A DNA stretch of 49,944 nucleotides from assembly GCA_002712305.1 (NCBI GenBank), contig PATE01000141.1:1-49944 (forward strand), read 5' to 3'. The stretch comes from Gemmatimonadota bacterium (GTDB lineage: Bacteria > Latescibacterota > UBA2968 > UBA8231). The position numbers were made by a program, and so were the translations under genes. Positions 9,777-19,803 of the stretch are shown piece by piece (within the stretch, counting starts at the first letter, position 1; each line of letters starts with the position of its first letter). Below the pieces are notes generated by a model. It did no database searches, was not told where the DNA came from, and saw nothing but the letters and a program-made list of their open reading frames with translations.

Positions 9777-10970
9777 ATGAAGACAGACAAAGTCATCGAA
9801 CTCGAAAACCAGTATATCCTGCAGACCTATGGTCGGCCCGGATTCGTGCTAGAGCGCGGCAACGGTGTGTATCTGTTCGATCTCGATGGCAATCGATACC
9901 TGGACTTCGTCAGCGGTCTGGCGGTCAACGCTTTCGGATACGGTGACTATGACGTGCTCAAGGCGATCGAGGTACAGGCGGGGCAATTGATGCATGTGTC
10001 CAATCTCTACCACACGCTCCCCTCGACGCGGTTGGCACGTACGCTGGTGGACAGTTCGTTCGCCGATCGGGTCTTCTTCTGCAACAGCGGCACTGAGTCT
10101 TGGGAAGCGGCGCTCAAGTTTGCTCGCAAGTGGGGGAACACTGTCGCTGGTGAAAAGAATCGTTTCATCTCCATGCACAATTCCTTTCACGGTCGCACGA
10201 TCGGCTCGATTTCCACCACGGGTCAGCCCAAGTATCACCAGGGTTTTGAGCCGCTTCTCCCGGGCGTAGACTTCGCCGACTTCAACGATCTGGCCTCGGT
10301 AGAGGCTCTCGTGACGCCCGAGACGTGTGCGATTCTCGTAGAGCCGATTCAGGCGGAGGGTGGTATCCACGTCGCCACAGACGAGTTTCTCCAGGGGCTT
10401 CGCGCCCTGTGTGACGAGAAGCAGATGCTGCTGGTTTTCGACGAAATCCAGGTGGGCATGGGGCGCACGGGATCACTGTGGGCCTATCAGCAATACGGCG
10501 TCGAGCCAGATATCATGACCCTCGCCAAGGCGTTGGGAGGTGGCCTGCCCATCGGCGCAACGTTGATGAAGCAGCACGTGGCCGATGCCATTCAACCGGG
10601 TGACCACGCAGCCACGTTTGGGGCAAATCCGGTGGTGGCCAACGTGGCACTGACGGTGATGGAGAAGCTCCAGGCAGACGGATTGATCGAGGAGATCAAA
10701 GCCAAAGGGGACCACCTGCGGGCACGGCTCGAGAAACTGCAGCAGCGCTGGCCCGAACAGATTTCAGAAATCAGGGGACGGGGTCTTCTCCAAGGCGCCG
10801 TTGTCACAGACCGTCCGCCGGCTGACTATCTGGCAGCCTTCCGCGAGCGCGATATCCTCGTGGCGCCCTGTGCCACCGATGTGGTTCGTTTCCTGCCCCC
10901 GCTGGTGATCGAAAAAGATCAGATCGACGAAGCGGTCGATGTGTTCGATGAGATCCTACGGCAGAGCTAG
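9777..10970 (+). CDS. argD: Acetylornithine aminotransferase ArgD
   Basis: PLP-dependent class III aminotransferase converting N-acetylglutamate semialdehyde to N-acetylornithine. Characteristic elements are the FCNSGTESWEAALKFAR phosphate-binding loop (Ser-Trp where Ala-Asn/Val is more common), FHGRTIGSIS, the FDEIQVGMGRTG aspartate motif and the PLP lysine at residue 251 in TLAKALGGGLP, plus TFGANPV and IRGRGLLQG. Length is 397 residues, normal. The ATG at 9777 follows AAGGA; 64 untranslated bases separate it from argB with no terminator visible. argH begins 9 bases downstream. The enzyme could also act on N-succinyl-diaminopimelate, as ArgD does in other bacteria. Confidence 0.95.
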   Translation: MKTDKVIELENQYILQTYGRPGFVLERGNGVYLFDLDGNRYLDFVSGLAVNAFGYGDYDVLKAIEVQAGQLMHVSNLYHTLPSTRLARTLVDSSFADRVFFCNSGTESWEAALKFARKWGNTVAGEKNRFISMHNSFHGRTIGSISTTGQPKYHQGFEPLLPGVDFADFNDLASVEALVTPETCAILVEPIQAEGGIHVATDEFLQGLRALCDEKQMLLVFDEIQVGMGRTGSLWAYQQYGVEPDIMTLAKALGGGLPIGATLMKQHVADAIQPGDHAATFGANPVVANVALTVMEKLQADGLIEEIKAKGDHLRARLEKLQQRWPEQISEIRGRGLLQGAVVTDRPPADYLAAFRERDILVAPCATDVVRFLPPLVIEKDQIDEAVDVFDEILRQS

Positions 10971-10978
10971 TTGGTAGC

Positions 10979-12379
10979 ATGTCCACGTCCGACAAGCCGT
11001 GGGGGGGGCGCTTTGGCACTTCCACGGCTCAACTCATGGAGCGCTTCAACGCGTCGATCGGTTTCGACTGCAGGTTGATGGAAGTGGACATCGCCGGAAG
11101 CTGCGCCTACGCCCGGACACTGACTCGAGCGGGATTGCTGACGGCAGACGAGTGTGCCCAGATCATCGATGGACTCGAGAAGGTCCGCGACGAGATGCGC
11201 GAGCCCTCCTACGAATTCGCCGATCACCTCGAGGACATCCACATGGCCGTCGAGACACGGCTGACAGAGTTGATTGGCCCAGTGGGTGGCAAACTCCACA
11301 CAGGGCGTAGTCGCAATGACCAGGTCAATCTCGACGAACGTCTCTATCTGAGAACGGCGATCGCTGCAACGGTGGGCCGGATTCGCCAACTTCAGCAGGT
11401 TCTGGTCGACTTCGCCGCTGATCACACCGAAACGATTCTGCCAGGGTACACGCATCTCCAGCAGGCGCAACCGATCCTGCTTGCCCACTATGCTCTGTCG
11501 CTGTTCTGGGCACTCGATCGGGATGCCCAGCGGCTGACGGATGCGGCCGATCGCGCTGACGTCTTGCCGTTGGGATCCGGAGCTCTGGCGGGCAGCGCCT
11601 TTCCCCTCGACAGAAGTTTCATGGCGCAGGAACTCGGCTTTTCCAGAGTGTCACCCAACAGTCTCGACGCAGTCAGCGACCGGGATTATTTCCTCGAGGC
11701 ATTGTCAGCTCTGTCTATCACCATCATTCATCTGAGTCGGTACTGTGAGGACATCATCCTCTGGTCTTCTGCCGAGTTCGGTTTCGTCGAACTCGATGAC
11801 GCCTACAGCACGGGCTCGAGCATGATGCCGCAGAAGAAGAACCCTGACTCCCTCGAATTGGTGCGGGGCAAGAGTGGGCGGATTGTCGGTGGTCTCGTGT
11901 CGCTGCTGATGACGATGAAGGGGCTGGGACTGACGTACGGGAAGGATCTGCAGGAGGACAAGGAACCCGTCTTCGATGCGTTCGACACGATCGATGACTG
12001 CCTGGATGTCTTCACCGCGGCCTGGGCCACAATGAAGGTGAATGTCGATCGCATGGAGTCCTCCATCGACGCCGGGGCACTGGCCACGGATCTGGCGGAC
12101 TATCTGGTGCGCAAGGGAGTGCCCTTTCGCGAATCTCACCACATCATCGGCCAGATCGTTCGGTCGATACTTGATGAGAAGCGACTCCTCACGGATCTGA
12201 CCGCCGAAGATCTGCACAATTTCGATCCACACTTCGAGGCGGACGCGGTCGAATGCCTCGATCTGCGACAAAGTCTGGCCGCCCGAAATCTACCAGGCGG
12301 CACCGGACCCGAAGCGATTCAAGACCAGTTGAAGGCCGCCCGCGTCGTACTCACGGATGCGGATATCTCACCCCACTGA
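10979..12379 (+). CDS. argH: Argininosuccinate lyase ArgH
   Basis: Cytoplasmic fumarase/aspartase-superfamily enzyme splitting argininosuccinate into arginine and fumarate. The superfamily signature GSSMMPQKKNPD is at residues 279-290. Also visible are the N-terminal KPWGGRF, EDIHMAVETRL, the substrate segment KLHTGRSRNDQVNLDERLY and GYTHLQQAQPI, including the catalytic-His region. Length is 466 residues, normal. It starts 9 bases after argD and is followed after 13 bases by an enolase-superfamily gene on the same strand without a terminator. argG and argF, which supply its substrate, are not in this window. Confidence 0.96.
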   Translation: MSTSDKPWGGRFGTSTAQLMERFNASIGFDCRLMEVDIAGSCAYARTLTRAGLLTADECAQIIDGLEKVRDEMREPSYEFADHLEDIHMAVETRLTELIGPVGGKLHTGRSRNDQVNLDERLYLRTAIAATVGRIRQLQQVLVDFAADHTETILPGYTHLQQAQPILLAHYALSLFWALDRDAQRLTDAADRADVLPLGSGALAGSAFPLDRSFMAQELGFSRVSPNSLDAVSDRDYFLEALSALSITIIHLSRYCEDIILWSSAEFGFVELDDAYSTGSSMMPQKKNPDSLELVRGKSGRIVGGLVSLLMTMKGLGLTYGKDLQEDKEPVFDAFDTIDDCLDVFTAAWATMKVNVDRMESSIDAGALATDLADYLVRKGVPFRESHHIIGQIVRSILDEKRLLTDLTAEDLHNFDPHFEADAVECLDLRQSLAARNLPGGTGPEAIQDQLKAARVVLTDADISPH

Positions 12380-12392
12380 AAAAAAGAAGCAC

Positions 12393-13862
12393 ATGTCCAT
12401 TCCGATTCGCGTTCATCGACTCCAATTCGGAGTTCGACAGGTTCCCATGCGCCTGCCCTTCCGATTCGGCGCCGTCACCCTGACCGCTGCAGCTCAAATC
12501 CATCTGTTCGCCGACATCGAGACGAGCACGGGGCGCCGTGCCCAGGGTGTGGCGGCCGACATGTTGGCACCCAAGTGGTTCGACAAGGATCCCAACAAGA
12601 GCTACGCCGACAACATGAACGACCTCATCGATTCGGCGAAGGCTGCTTCAGCGGCTGTCGAAGCTGTTGATGAGGCCCGTCCGGTTTTCGATCTGTGGAG
12701 AATCGGCTATGACGCCGCTCAGGCCTGGGGAGAAGGACGAGGGCTCAACGAACTGACAAGTGCCTATGGAAGCACTCTCGTTGAACGCGCCATCATCGAT
12801 GGATTGGGACGAGCCGAAGGCCTCACCTACTACCAGCTCCTTCGGGACAACCACCTGGACATCGATCTGGGCGTATTACACGCTGAGTTGAAGGGGGTGT
12901 CGCCGGGGGATCTGCTGCCCGCAGCTCCTCGTAAGCGGATGCAGATGCGCCATACGGTCGGCCTGCTCGACCCCCTTTGCATCGAAGAGGTCGAACCGAA
13001 CCAATTGCTCGATGACGGTCTGCCGCAGGGCCTCGATCAATACATTGCCCAACAGGATCTCAGATTCTTCAAGATCAAGGTCGGCGGCGATGTGGATGCC
13101 GATGTCGAACGCCTTGCCCAGATCGCAGAGGTCATCGCCCTTGTCGATGACGCCAAAGTCACTCTCGACGGCAACGAACAATACAGCGATCCAGACCTGT
13201 TGATGCAGTTGCTTGACAGACTGGAAACAGGCCCAGATGCTGTCCGGCAGCTCTATCAGAAGATCATCTATCTCGAACAGCCTCTGGACCGTGCCGTCTG
13301 CCTCGACGCTTCGCTCGCCCCCAAGATTCATCGGCTATCCGAGCGCATCCCCATGGTGATCGACGAAGCGGATGAAGCCCTCGACACCTTTCGGCTTTCC
13401 GTCGACCGGGGATATCGTGGCGTATCGTCTAAAGTCTGTAAGGGGATGATCAAGGCGCTGGCAAATCTTGGCCTCTGCAAGCACTTCTCAGCCGCCAAAC
13501 CCCATGACTACTTCGTGACAGGCGAGGATCTGACCAATGTTCCCCTCGTCGCTCTCCAGCAGGACCTGACCCATCTGGCGGCGATCGACATCGCCCATGT
13601 CGAACGGAATGGCCATCACTATGTGCGTGGCATCGATCATCTTCCTGAGGCCGAGCGGGTGGCGTGTCGAGGGGCCCATCGATCCCTCTACGATGATGTC
13701 GGCGAAGATCTTACGAGTCTTCGCGTGGTCGATGGCGCCATGGATCTGTCCTCTCTTCAGGTCCCCGGACTCGGGATCAGCGCCGACGTTGAGCTCGCAT
13801 CCATGATTCCACTCGATCGCTGGCAGCCTCAGGATCTGGAGCAGATCGGCACTGTCGCATGA
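12393..13862 (+). CDS. Enolase-superfamily enzyme, tandem paralogue 1
   Basis: 489-residue member of the enolase superfamily with muconate-lactonising-enzyme-type catalytic residues. The KxK motif is K227/K229 (FFKIKVGG). The three metal-ligand motifs are D259 (LDGNEQY), E295 (YLEQPL) and D324/E325 (VIDEAD), and the second-half lysine region is K347/K350 (SSKVCKG). This layout supports Mg-dependent proton abstraction alpha to a carboxylate (racemase, epimerase or dehydratase chemistry). At 489 residues it is longer than typical MLE or dipeptide epimerases (350-400). The extra length includes a PKWFDKDP stretch near the N-terminus and a C-terminal GHHYVRG block. The ATG at 12393 is preceded by AAGAAG, 13 bases behind argH; its stop overlaps the next paralogue as ATGA. 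The substrate is unknown. Position suggests an amino acid, N-acyl amino acid or dipeptide, which is inference. Confidence 0.85.
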   Translation: MSIPIRVHRLQFGVRQVPMRLPFRFGAVTLTAAAQIHLFADIETSTGRRAQGVAADMLAPKWFDKDPNKSYADNMNDLIDSAKAASAAVEAVDEARPVFDLWRIGYDAAQAWGEGRGLNELTSAYGSTLVERAIIDGLGRAEGLTYYQLLRDNHLDIDLGVLHAELKGVSPGDLLPAAPRKRMQMRHTVGLLDPLCIEEVEPNQLLDDGLPQGLDQYIAQQDLRFFKIKVGGDVDADVERLAQIAEVIALVDDAKVTLDGNEQYSDPDLLMQLLDRLETGPDAVRQLYQKIIYLEQPLDRAVCLDASLAPKIHRLSERIPMVIDEADEALDTFRLSVDRGYRGVSSKVCKGMIKALANLGLCKHFSAAKPHDYFVTGEDLTNVPLVALQQDLTHLAAIDIAHVERNGHHYVRGIDHLPEAERVACRGAHRSLYDDVGEDLTSLRVVDGAMDLSSLQVPGLGISADVELASMIPLDRWQPQDLEQIGTVA

Positions 13863-15295
13863 GTGTGACTCTGCGCGTCAGCGATATCGATTTCCGCATG
13901 CGCAACGTGCGCACGCGTATGCCATTCCGCTACGGCGTGGCCACGCTGACCTCCGTTCCCATCCTCCACATCACTCTGACGGGCGAGCTCGGCAACGGTA
14001 CTCAGGTGAGGGGGTACTCCGCCGACATCCTCCCTCCAAAGTGGTTCGACAAGGATCCCGCCAAGCAATACCAGGACAATGTGGAGGACCTGCTGTTTTC
14101 GGCAGAGAGTGCCGCTCGTGTCCTGACGCAGACGGCTCCAGCCAGCGTGTTCGAGCTCTGGCGAGAGACCTACGACGCCACACTGTCCGCAGGGGACGGG
14201 CGCGGCCTCAATCATCTGACCGCTGCCCATGGAAGTACGCTGATGGAAAGAGCCATGATCGACGCCGTGGGGCGCGGGATCGGCCTTCCCTATCACAGCA
14301 TGCTCAGATCTGCCGACAACCCATTGGGTATCGATCTGGGACAGATCCTGCCATCCTTAAAGGGGATGGCCATTGCCGACACGGTGCCATCCACTCCGTC
14401 GGCGTCGGTTGCCATCCGGCATACGGTGGGTCTGACCGATCCCATCGACGATGGCGATATCGCTGTCGAAGATTGGCTCAGCGACGGTCTGCCTCAATCG
14501 CTGCGAGCCTACATCGATGTACAGGGACTGACGCACTTTAAAGTGAAGATTCAGGGTGATGCCGAACTCGACCTGGAACGTCTGCGTCAGATCTCCCGCG
14601 TTGTGGAGGCGACGGATTGCCTGATCTCATTGGACGGCAACGAGCAGTACTCCGACCTGGAGCCCTTTGAGTCGCTCCTTTCCCGTCTCGCCGAAGACCT
14701 ACCTGCGTTCTATAAATCGATCTCCTACATCGAGCAGCCTCTGGAGCGGTCGGTGGCGCTCGAACCGCAGCAGGCAGAACGCATTCGCCGCATCAGTGAG
14801 ACAAAGCCGATGATCGTGGACGAATCCGACGGCGATCTGGAAACGTTCCTGCAGGCCATCGATGTGGGGTATCGTGGTGTCTCTACGAAAAATTGCAAAG
14901 GCCTGTTCAAGGCTCTGGCCAATGCCGCCCTGGCACAGACACGCAGCAGAGAGGGGACGGTCTTCCTGCTTACGGCAGAGGACCTGATGAATCTGCCTGT
15001 CGTGCCGCTACACCAGGATCTTACTCACCTGGCAGCACTGGGTCTGGACCATGCCGAGCGAAATGGTCACCACTATGTAAGAGGTCTCGATCACCTCACC
15101 GAATCCGAGCGGAGCGCCTGCCTGGGCGCACACAACAGCCTCTACAAAGAGGATGGGGCTTCGGCGTCTCTTGCCGTGCACGAAGGACGCATTGATCTGA
15201 ACTCTCTCACGATTCCGGGACTGGGTGTCGACTCAGACACCGTCGACACGTCCTCGATGATACCTCTGTCCGACTGGCATTTTGACTCACTGTGA
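13859..15295 (+). CDS. Enolase-superfamily enzyme, tandem paralogue 2
   Basis: 478-residue paralogue of the preceding gene, aligning along its whole length. Shared blocks are MPFRYG near the N-terminus, PPKWFDKDP, GRGLNHLTAAHGST, the KxK pair K228/K230 (FKVKIQG), SLDGNEQYSD, YIEQPLER, IVDESD, GYRGVSTKNCKG, AEDLMNLPVVPLHQDLTHLAALG and NGHHYVRGLDHL. All presumed catalytic and metal residues are conserved in both copies, so neither looks degenerate. The two proteins are clearly diverged, indicating an old duplication and perhaps different substrates or a heteromer. The start overlaps the upstream stop by four bases (ATGA), so 1:1 translation is plausible. An M20 metallohydrolase gene starts 13 bases downstream. 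No close characterised relative is recognised. Confidence 0.85.
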   Translation: MSVTLRVSDIDFRMRNVRTRMPFRYGVATLTSVPILHITLTGELGNGTQVRGYSADILPPKWFDKDPAKQYQDNVEDLLFSAESAARVLTQTAPASVFELWRETYDATLSAGDGRGLNHLTAAHGSTLMERAMIDAVGRGIGLPYHSMLRSADNPLGIDLGQILPSLKGMAIADTVPSTPSASVAIRHTVGLTDPIDDGDIAVEDWLSDGLPQSLRAYIDVQGLTHFKVKIQGDAELDLERLRQISRVVEATDCLISLDGNEQYSDLEPFESLLSRLAEDLPAFYKSISYIEQPLERSVALEPQQAERIRRISETKPMIVDESDGDLETFLQAIDVGYRGVSTKNCKGLFKALANAALAQTRSREGTVFLLTAEDLMNLPVVPLHQDLTHLAALGLDHAERNGHHYVRGLDHLTESERSACLGAHNSLYKEDGASASLAVHEGRIDLNSLTIPGLGVDSDTVDTSSMIPLSDWHFDSL

Positions 15296-15308
15296 CGGGA
15301 CACAGACG

Positions 15309-16646
15309 ATGACTGATCATCAACAGGCGGTGGAGCGTCTGCGCCGCATGATTCGCATCGACACGGTCAATCCTCCTGGCAACGAACTTCCCGTGGCACA
15401 GATGTTAGCCAAGGAGTTGTCAGATGAGGGACTCGACCATGTTGAGGTGATCGAGTCCGCGTCGCAGCGGGCGAGTCTGGCGGTCAGAGTGCCGGGCGAC
15501 GGGTCCGAGCGGCCCCTGCTGCTGATGTCACATCTGGATGTCGTGCCCGTAGAGTCGGCGCATTGGCGAGAGCCTCCTTTTGCCGGCAATCTCGTGGATG
15601 GGTTTGTCTATGGCCGAGGGGCCATCGACTCAAAACTGACGGCAGCTGTGCACATACAGGTCTTGTTGATGTTGCACAGAGCTGGTATACGGCTCAAACG
15701 AGATCTTGTGTTGGTCGCCGCAGCGGACGAAGAGTTCGGTGGACATCTCGGCATGGAGTATCTTGCGCGAGAGCGCCCAGATCTGTTCGACGCAGAATTC
15801 GGTCTCAATGAAGCCGGGGGATTCGCAGTACTCGTCGATGGCCAGCCGATCTACACGTGCCAGGCCGCCGAGAAGGGCGGTGCGGACTTCGACGTGATTG
15901 TCGACGGCACACCCGGTCACAGCTCGGTGCCCCACCAGGAAAATCCCATCGTGCACCTGGCATCGGCCCTCGGCGCGCTGGGCGGCAAACTTCCTCACTG
16001 CGTCACACCCGCTGTTGGAGCCTTCTTCGAACGAGCGGCAGCCGCCGTGCATCCTCAGGTGGGTGATCTGCTGCTGGCGCTGCTCGATCCATCGCGCTGT
16101 GATGACGCCCTTTCGAAGCTGCCTGTGGCAGAGCCAGTGCGCCTCATGTTTGACGCCATGCTGCGCAACACATGCGCCCCGACGCTGTTGGAGGCGGGCA
16201 TCAAGCGCAATGTCATCCCCTCACAGGCGACAGTGAAACTGAGTGGACGCCCGCTGCCCGGCGTGACGGCGGAGCAGATGCAGGCCGAGATCATGGCGCT
16301 GTTGAACTGCGACAATCCGTCGTCAACGGTGCGGCTTCACCTGGATCGTTTCCGTCCAGGGGTGGCCTTCGATCACGAGACGTCGCTGTTGCCAAGCCTC
16401 GAAGCTGCGCTTCAGCGACACGAACCAGGCGCCTGCCTGGCGCCCTTTATGCAGACGGGGGGTACGGATGCTCGTTTCCTGGCAGATCGCGATCTCGTGA
16501 TCTATGGATTCGTGCCGATGCGGCATGAAGAGGGTGTGCGCACGTTCTTCGAACTGTGTCATGGCCATGACGAGTGCGTCTCGGTGGCAAACGTCGGATT
16601 TGCCGTGGATGTCATCCACGACGCCGTGAAGGACCTGGGCGCGTGA
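15309..16646 (+). CDS. M20-family zinc metallohydrolase (peptidase/deacylase)
   Basis: Di-zinc M20 hydrolase of 445 residues, related to carboxypeptidase yscS/CPG2, ArgE, DapE and aminoacylase. Metal and catalytic motifs in order are SHLDVVP (H75, D77), YGRGAIDSK (bridging Asp), ADEEFGG (catalytic Glu pair), NEAGG and the C-terminal HGHDECVSV. The dimerisation domain insertion has TPGHSSVPHQENP. The ATG at 15309 has a GGGA ribosome site; a TTG 27 bases earlier overlaps the previous gene and is less likely. It ends the arginine/enolase operon. It could be an acetylornithine deacetylase replacing ArgE, but length and motifs look closer to general M20 carboxypeptidases or dipeptidases. The substrate is therefore left open. 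Confidence 0.85.
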   Translation: MTDHQQAVERLRRMIRIDTVNPPGNELPVAQMLAKELSDEGLDHVEVIESASQRASLAVRVPGDGSERPLLLMSHLDVVPVESAHWREPPFAGNLVDGFVYGRGAIDSKLTAAVHIQVLLMLHRAGIRLKRDLVLVAAADEEFGGHLGMEYLARERPDLFDAEFGLNEAGGFAVLVDGQPIYTCQAAEKGGADFDVIVDGTPGHSSVPHQENPIVHLASALGALGGKLPHCVTPAVGAFFERAAAAVHPQVGDLLLALLDPSRCDDALSKLPVAEPVRLMFDAMLRNTCAPTLLEAGIKRNVIPSQATVKLSGRPLPGVTAEQMQAEIMALLNCDNPSSTVRLHLDRFRPGVAFDHETSLLPSLEAALQRHEPGACLAPFMQTGGTDARFLADRDLVIYGFVPMRHEEGVRTFFELCHGHDECVSVANVGFAVDVIHDAVKDLGA

Positions 16647-16677
16647 CCACGCAAGACCTGAGCGCGTGACCACGCAA
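16632..16677 (+). repeat. 23-bp tandem duplication across the M20 stop codon
   Basis: Two adjacent 23-base units, 16632-16654 and 16655-16677, differ at one base (G/A). Each contains the codons for Asp-Leu-(Gly/Ser)-Ala and a TGA, so the duplication copied the end of the M20 gene including its stop (16644-16646). Each unit holds the short inverted repeat GCGTG-AC-CACGC. The rest of the intergenic stretch to ligA (16678-16742) shows nothing recognisable, and there is no canonical terminator here. Confidence 0.9.
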
Positions 16678-16742
16678 GGGCGTTGACCAGAGCTCAGGGG
16701 CGGGGCGGCGCTGATTCCTGCACGAGGCGGGGAACAGACCGG

Positions 16743-18773
<2,031 letters not shown>

Positions 18774-18893
18774 TCAGGTCCAAGGGTGTCATGATCATCA
18801 GGTGCACAGAGAGCGAATCTGTTCGGCCGCTGAAGGGATGTCAATCGGGATCGAGTGCCCCGTTCACCCGTGGCCGATCGTGTGTGGAGCGCC

Positions 18894-18899
18894 TATATT
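18894..18899 (+). promoter_or_regulatory. Candidate -10 element giving a leaderless ctaB/cyoE transcript
   Basis: TATATT lies only 9 bases before the ATG at 18909, with no good -35 hexamer and no Shine-Dalgarno sequence between. If used, transcription would begin within a few bases of the start codon. The 144 bases between ligA and this gene show no other promoter-like pair on the plus strand. Confidence 0.35.
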
Positions 18900-18908
18900 G
18901 TCTGCTCT

Positions 18909-19769
18909 ATGCCGAAGCTACATCCCTACATAGAGCTCACAAAACCACGGATCACCACTATGGTGGTGGTGATGGCGGCTCTCGGATTCTTCCTTGGTGC
19001 CCACGGTAATGTGTCACTCGTGCCGATGTTGTGGACCTTGCTGGGGACAGCCATGGTCTCTGCCGGGTCGGCGGCGCTCAATCACTATCTCGAACGAGAT
19101 GTGGATGCCTTGATGCACCGGACCAAGGCGCGTCCGCTACCGTCGGGAGAGTTGACCTCTGCCGCCACGCTCTCCTTTGGATTTGGTCTGATTCTCGTCG
19201 GTCAGATCCTTCTCGTTGTCCTGGTCAATCTGCTGACCGCGTGGCTGGCCCTGCTGACCGCTTTTCTCTATGTCGTCATCTACACGCCGATGAAGCGGAT
19301 GACGTGGCTCAACACCTCCCTCGGCGCGATTCCCGGCGCTCTTCCGCCCGTTGGTGGCTGGGTTGCTGCGTCCGGGGAAATCGAACTGGGTGCGTGGGCC
19401 TTGTTTGCGATTCTGTTTACATGGCAGCATCCCCACTTCTATTCGATCGCGTGGATCTTTCGTGACGACTACCGCCGCGCCGGATTCCGCATGCTTCCCT
19501 GCGTCGAGTCAGAGGGATATCCCAGAACGTGCCGACAGATCATCGGTTTTTCGGTACTGCTTCTGGCCGCGTCCATGCTGCCCGCGTTCCTGGGAATTTC
19601 GGGGACCGTCTACATCGTGGGGGCTACGGCGCTGGGGTTGGGGATGCTTGGAGCCAGTGTCTCACTGGTGACGCAACGAGATCACCTACAAGCGCGCCGC
19701 CTGCTGCGCACGTCGGTGATCTATCTGCCGCTTCTCTTCCTGCTAACGGTCATCGATCTGAGTCTGTAA
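18909..19769 (+). CDS. ctaB: Protohaem IX farnesyltransferase (haem O synthase)
   Basis: Integral membrane UbiA-family prenyltransferase attaching a farnesyl chain to haem B to make haem O for terminal oxidases. Diagnostic motifs are ELTKPRITTMV at the N-terminus, NHYLERDVDALMHRTKARPLP (allylic diphosphate/Mg site), YTPMKRMTWLNT, the GAIPGALPPVGGW segment, TWQHPHFYSIAWIF and DDYRRAGFRMLP. Eight or nine hydrophobic segments fit the family. The ATG at 18909 (286 residues) gives the standard length; the longer frame to 18855 has no ribosome site. Oxidase subunits and ctaA are not adjacent, so the gene stands alone here. A hairpin at 19774-19803 ends the transcript. Confidence 0.93.
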   Translation: MPKLHPYIELTKPRITTMVVVMAALGFFLGAHGNVSLVPMLWTLLGTAMVSAGSAALNHYLERDVDALMHRTKARPLPSGELTSAATLSFGFGLILVGQILLVVLVNLLTAWLALLTAFLYVVIYTPMKRMTWLNTSLGAIPGALPPVGGWVAASGEIELGAWALFAILFTWQHPHFYSIAWIFRDDYRRAGFRMLPCVESEGYPRTCRQIIGFSVLLLAASMLPAFLGISGTVYIVGATALGLGMLGASVSLVTQRDHLQARRLLRTSVIYLPLLFLLTVIDLSL

Positions 19770-19773
19770 GCCT

Positions 19774-19803
19774 TTGTAGGGGCCTGTCGGGCCGCCTCTA
19801 CAA
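19774..19803. terminator. Stem-loop between convergent ctaB and mobA-like genes
   Basis: TTGTAGGGGC (19774-19783) pairs with GCCTCTACAA (19794-19803) in a 10-bp stem with one G-T wobble; the loop holds a GGCC pair. It begins 5 bases after the ctaB stop and overlaps the stop codon of the minus-strand mobA-like gene (19798). It lacks a long T run, so terminator strength is uncertain. Confidence 0.55.

Noticed and set aside
16641-16676. GCGTG-AC-CACGC inverted repeats as terminators of the M20 gene
   Set aside because: The stems are 5 bp with 2-base loops and no T run follows; they are by-products of the tandem duplication.
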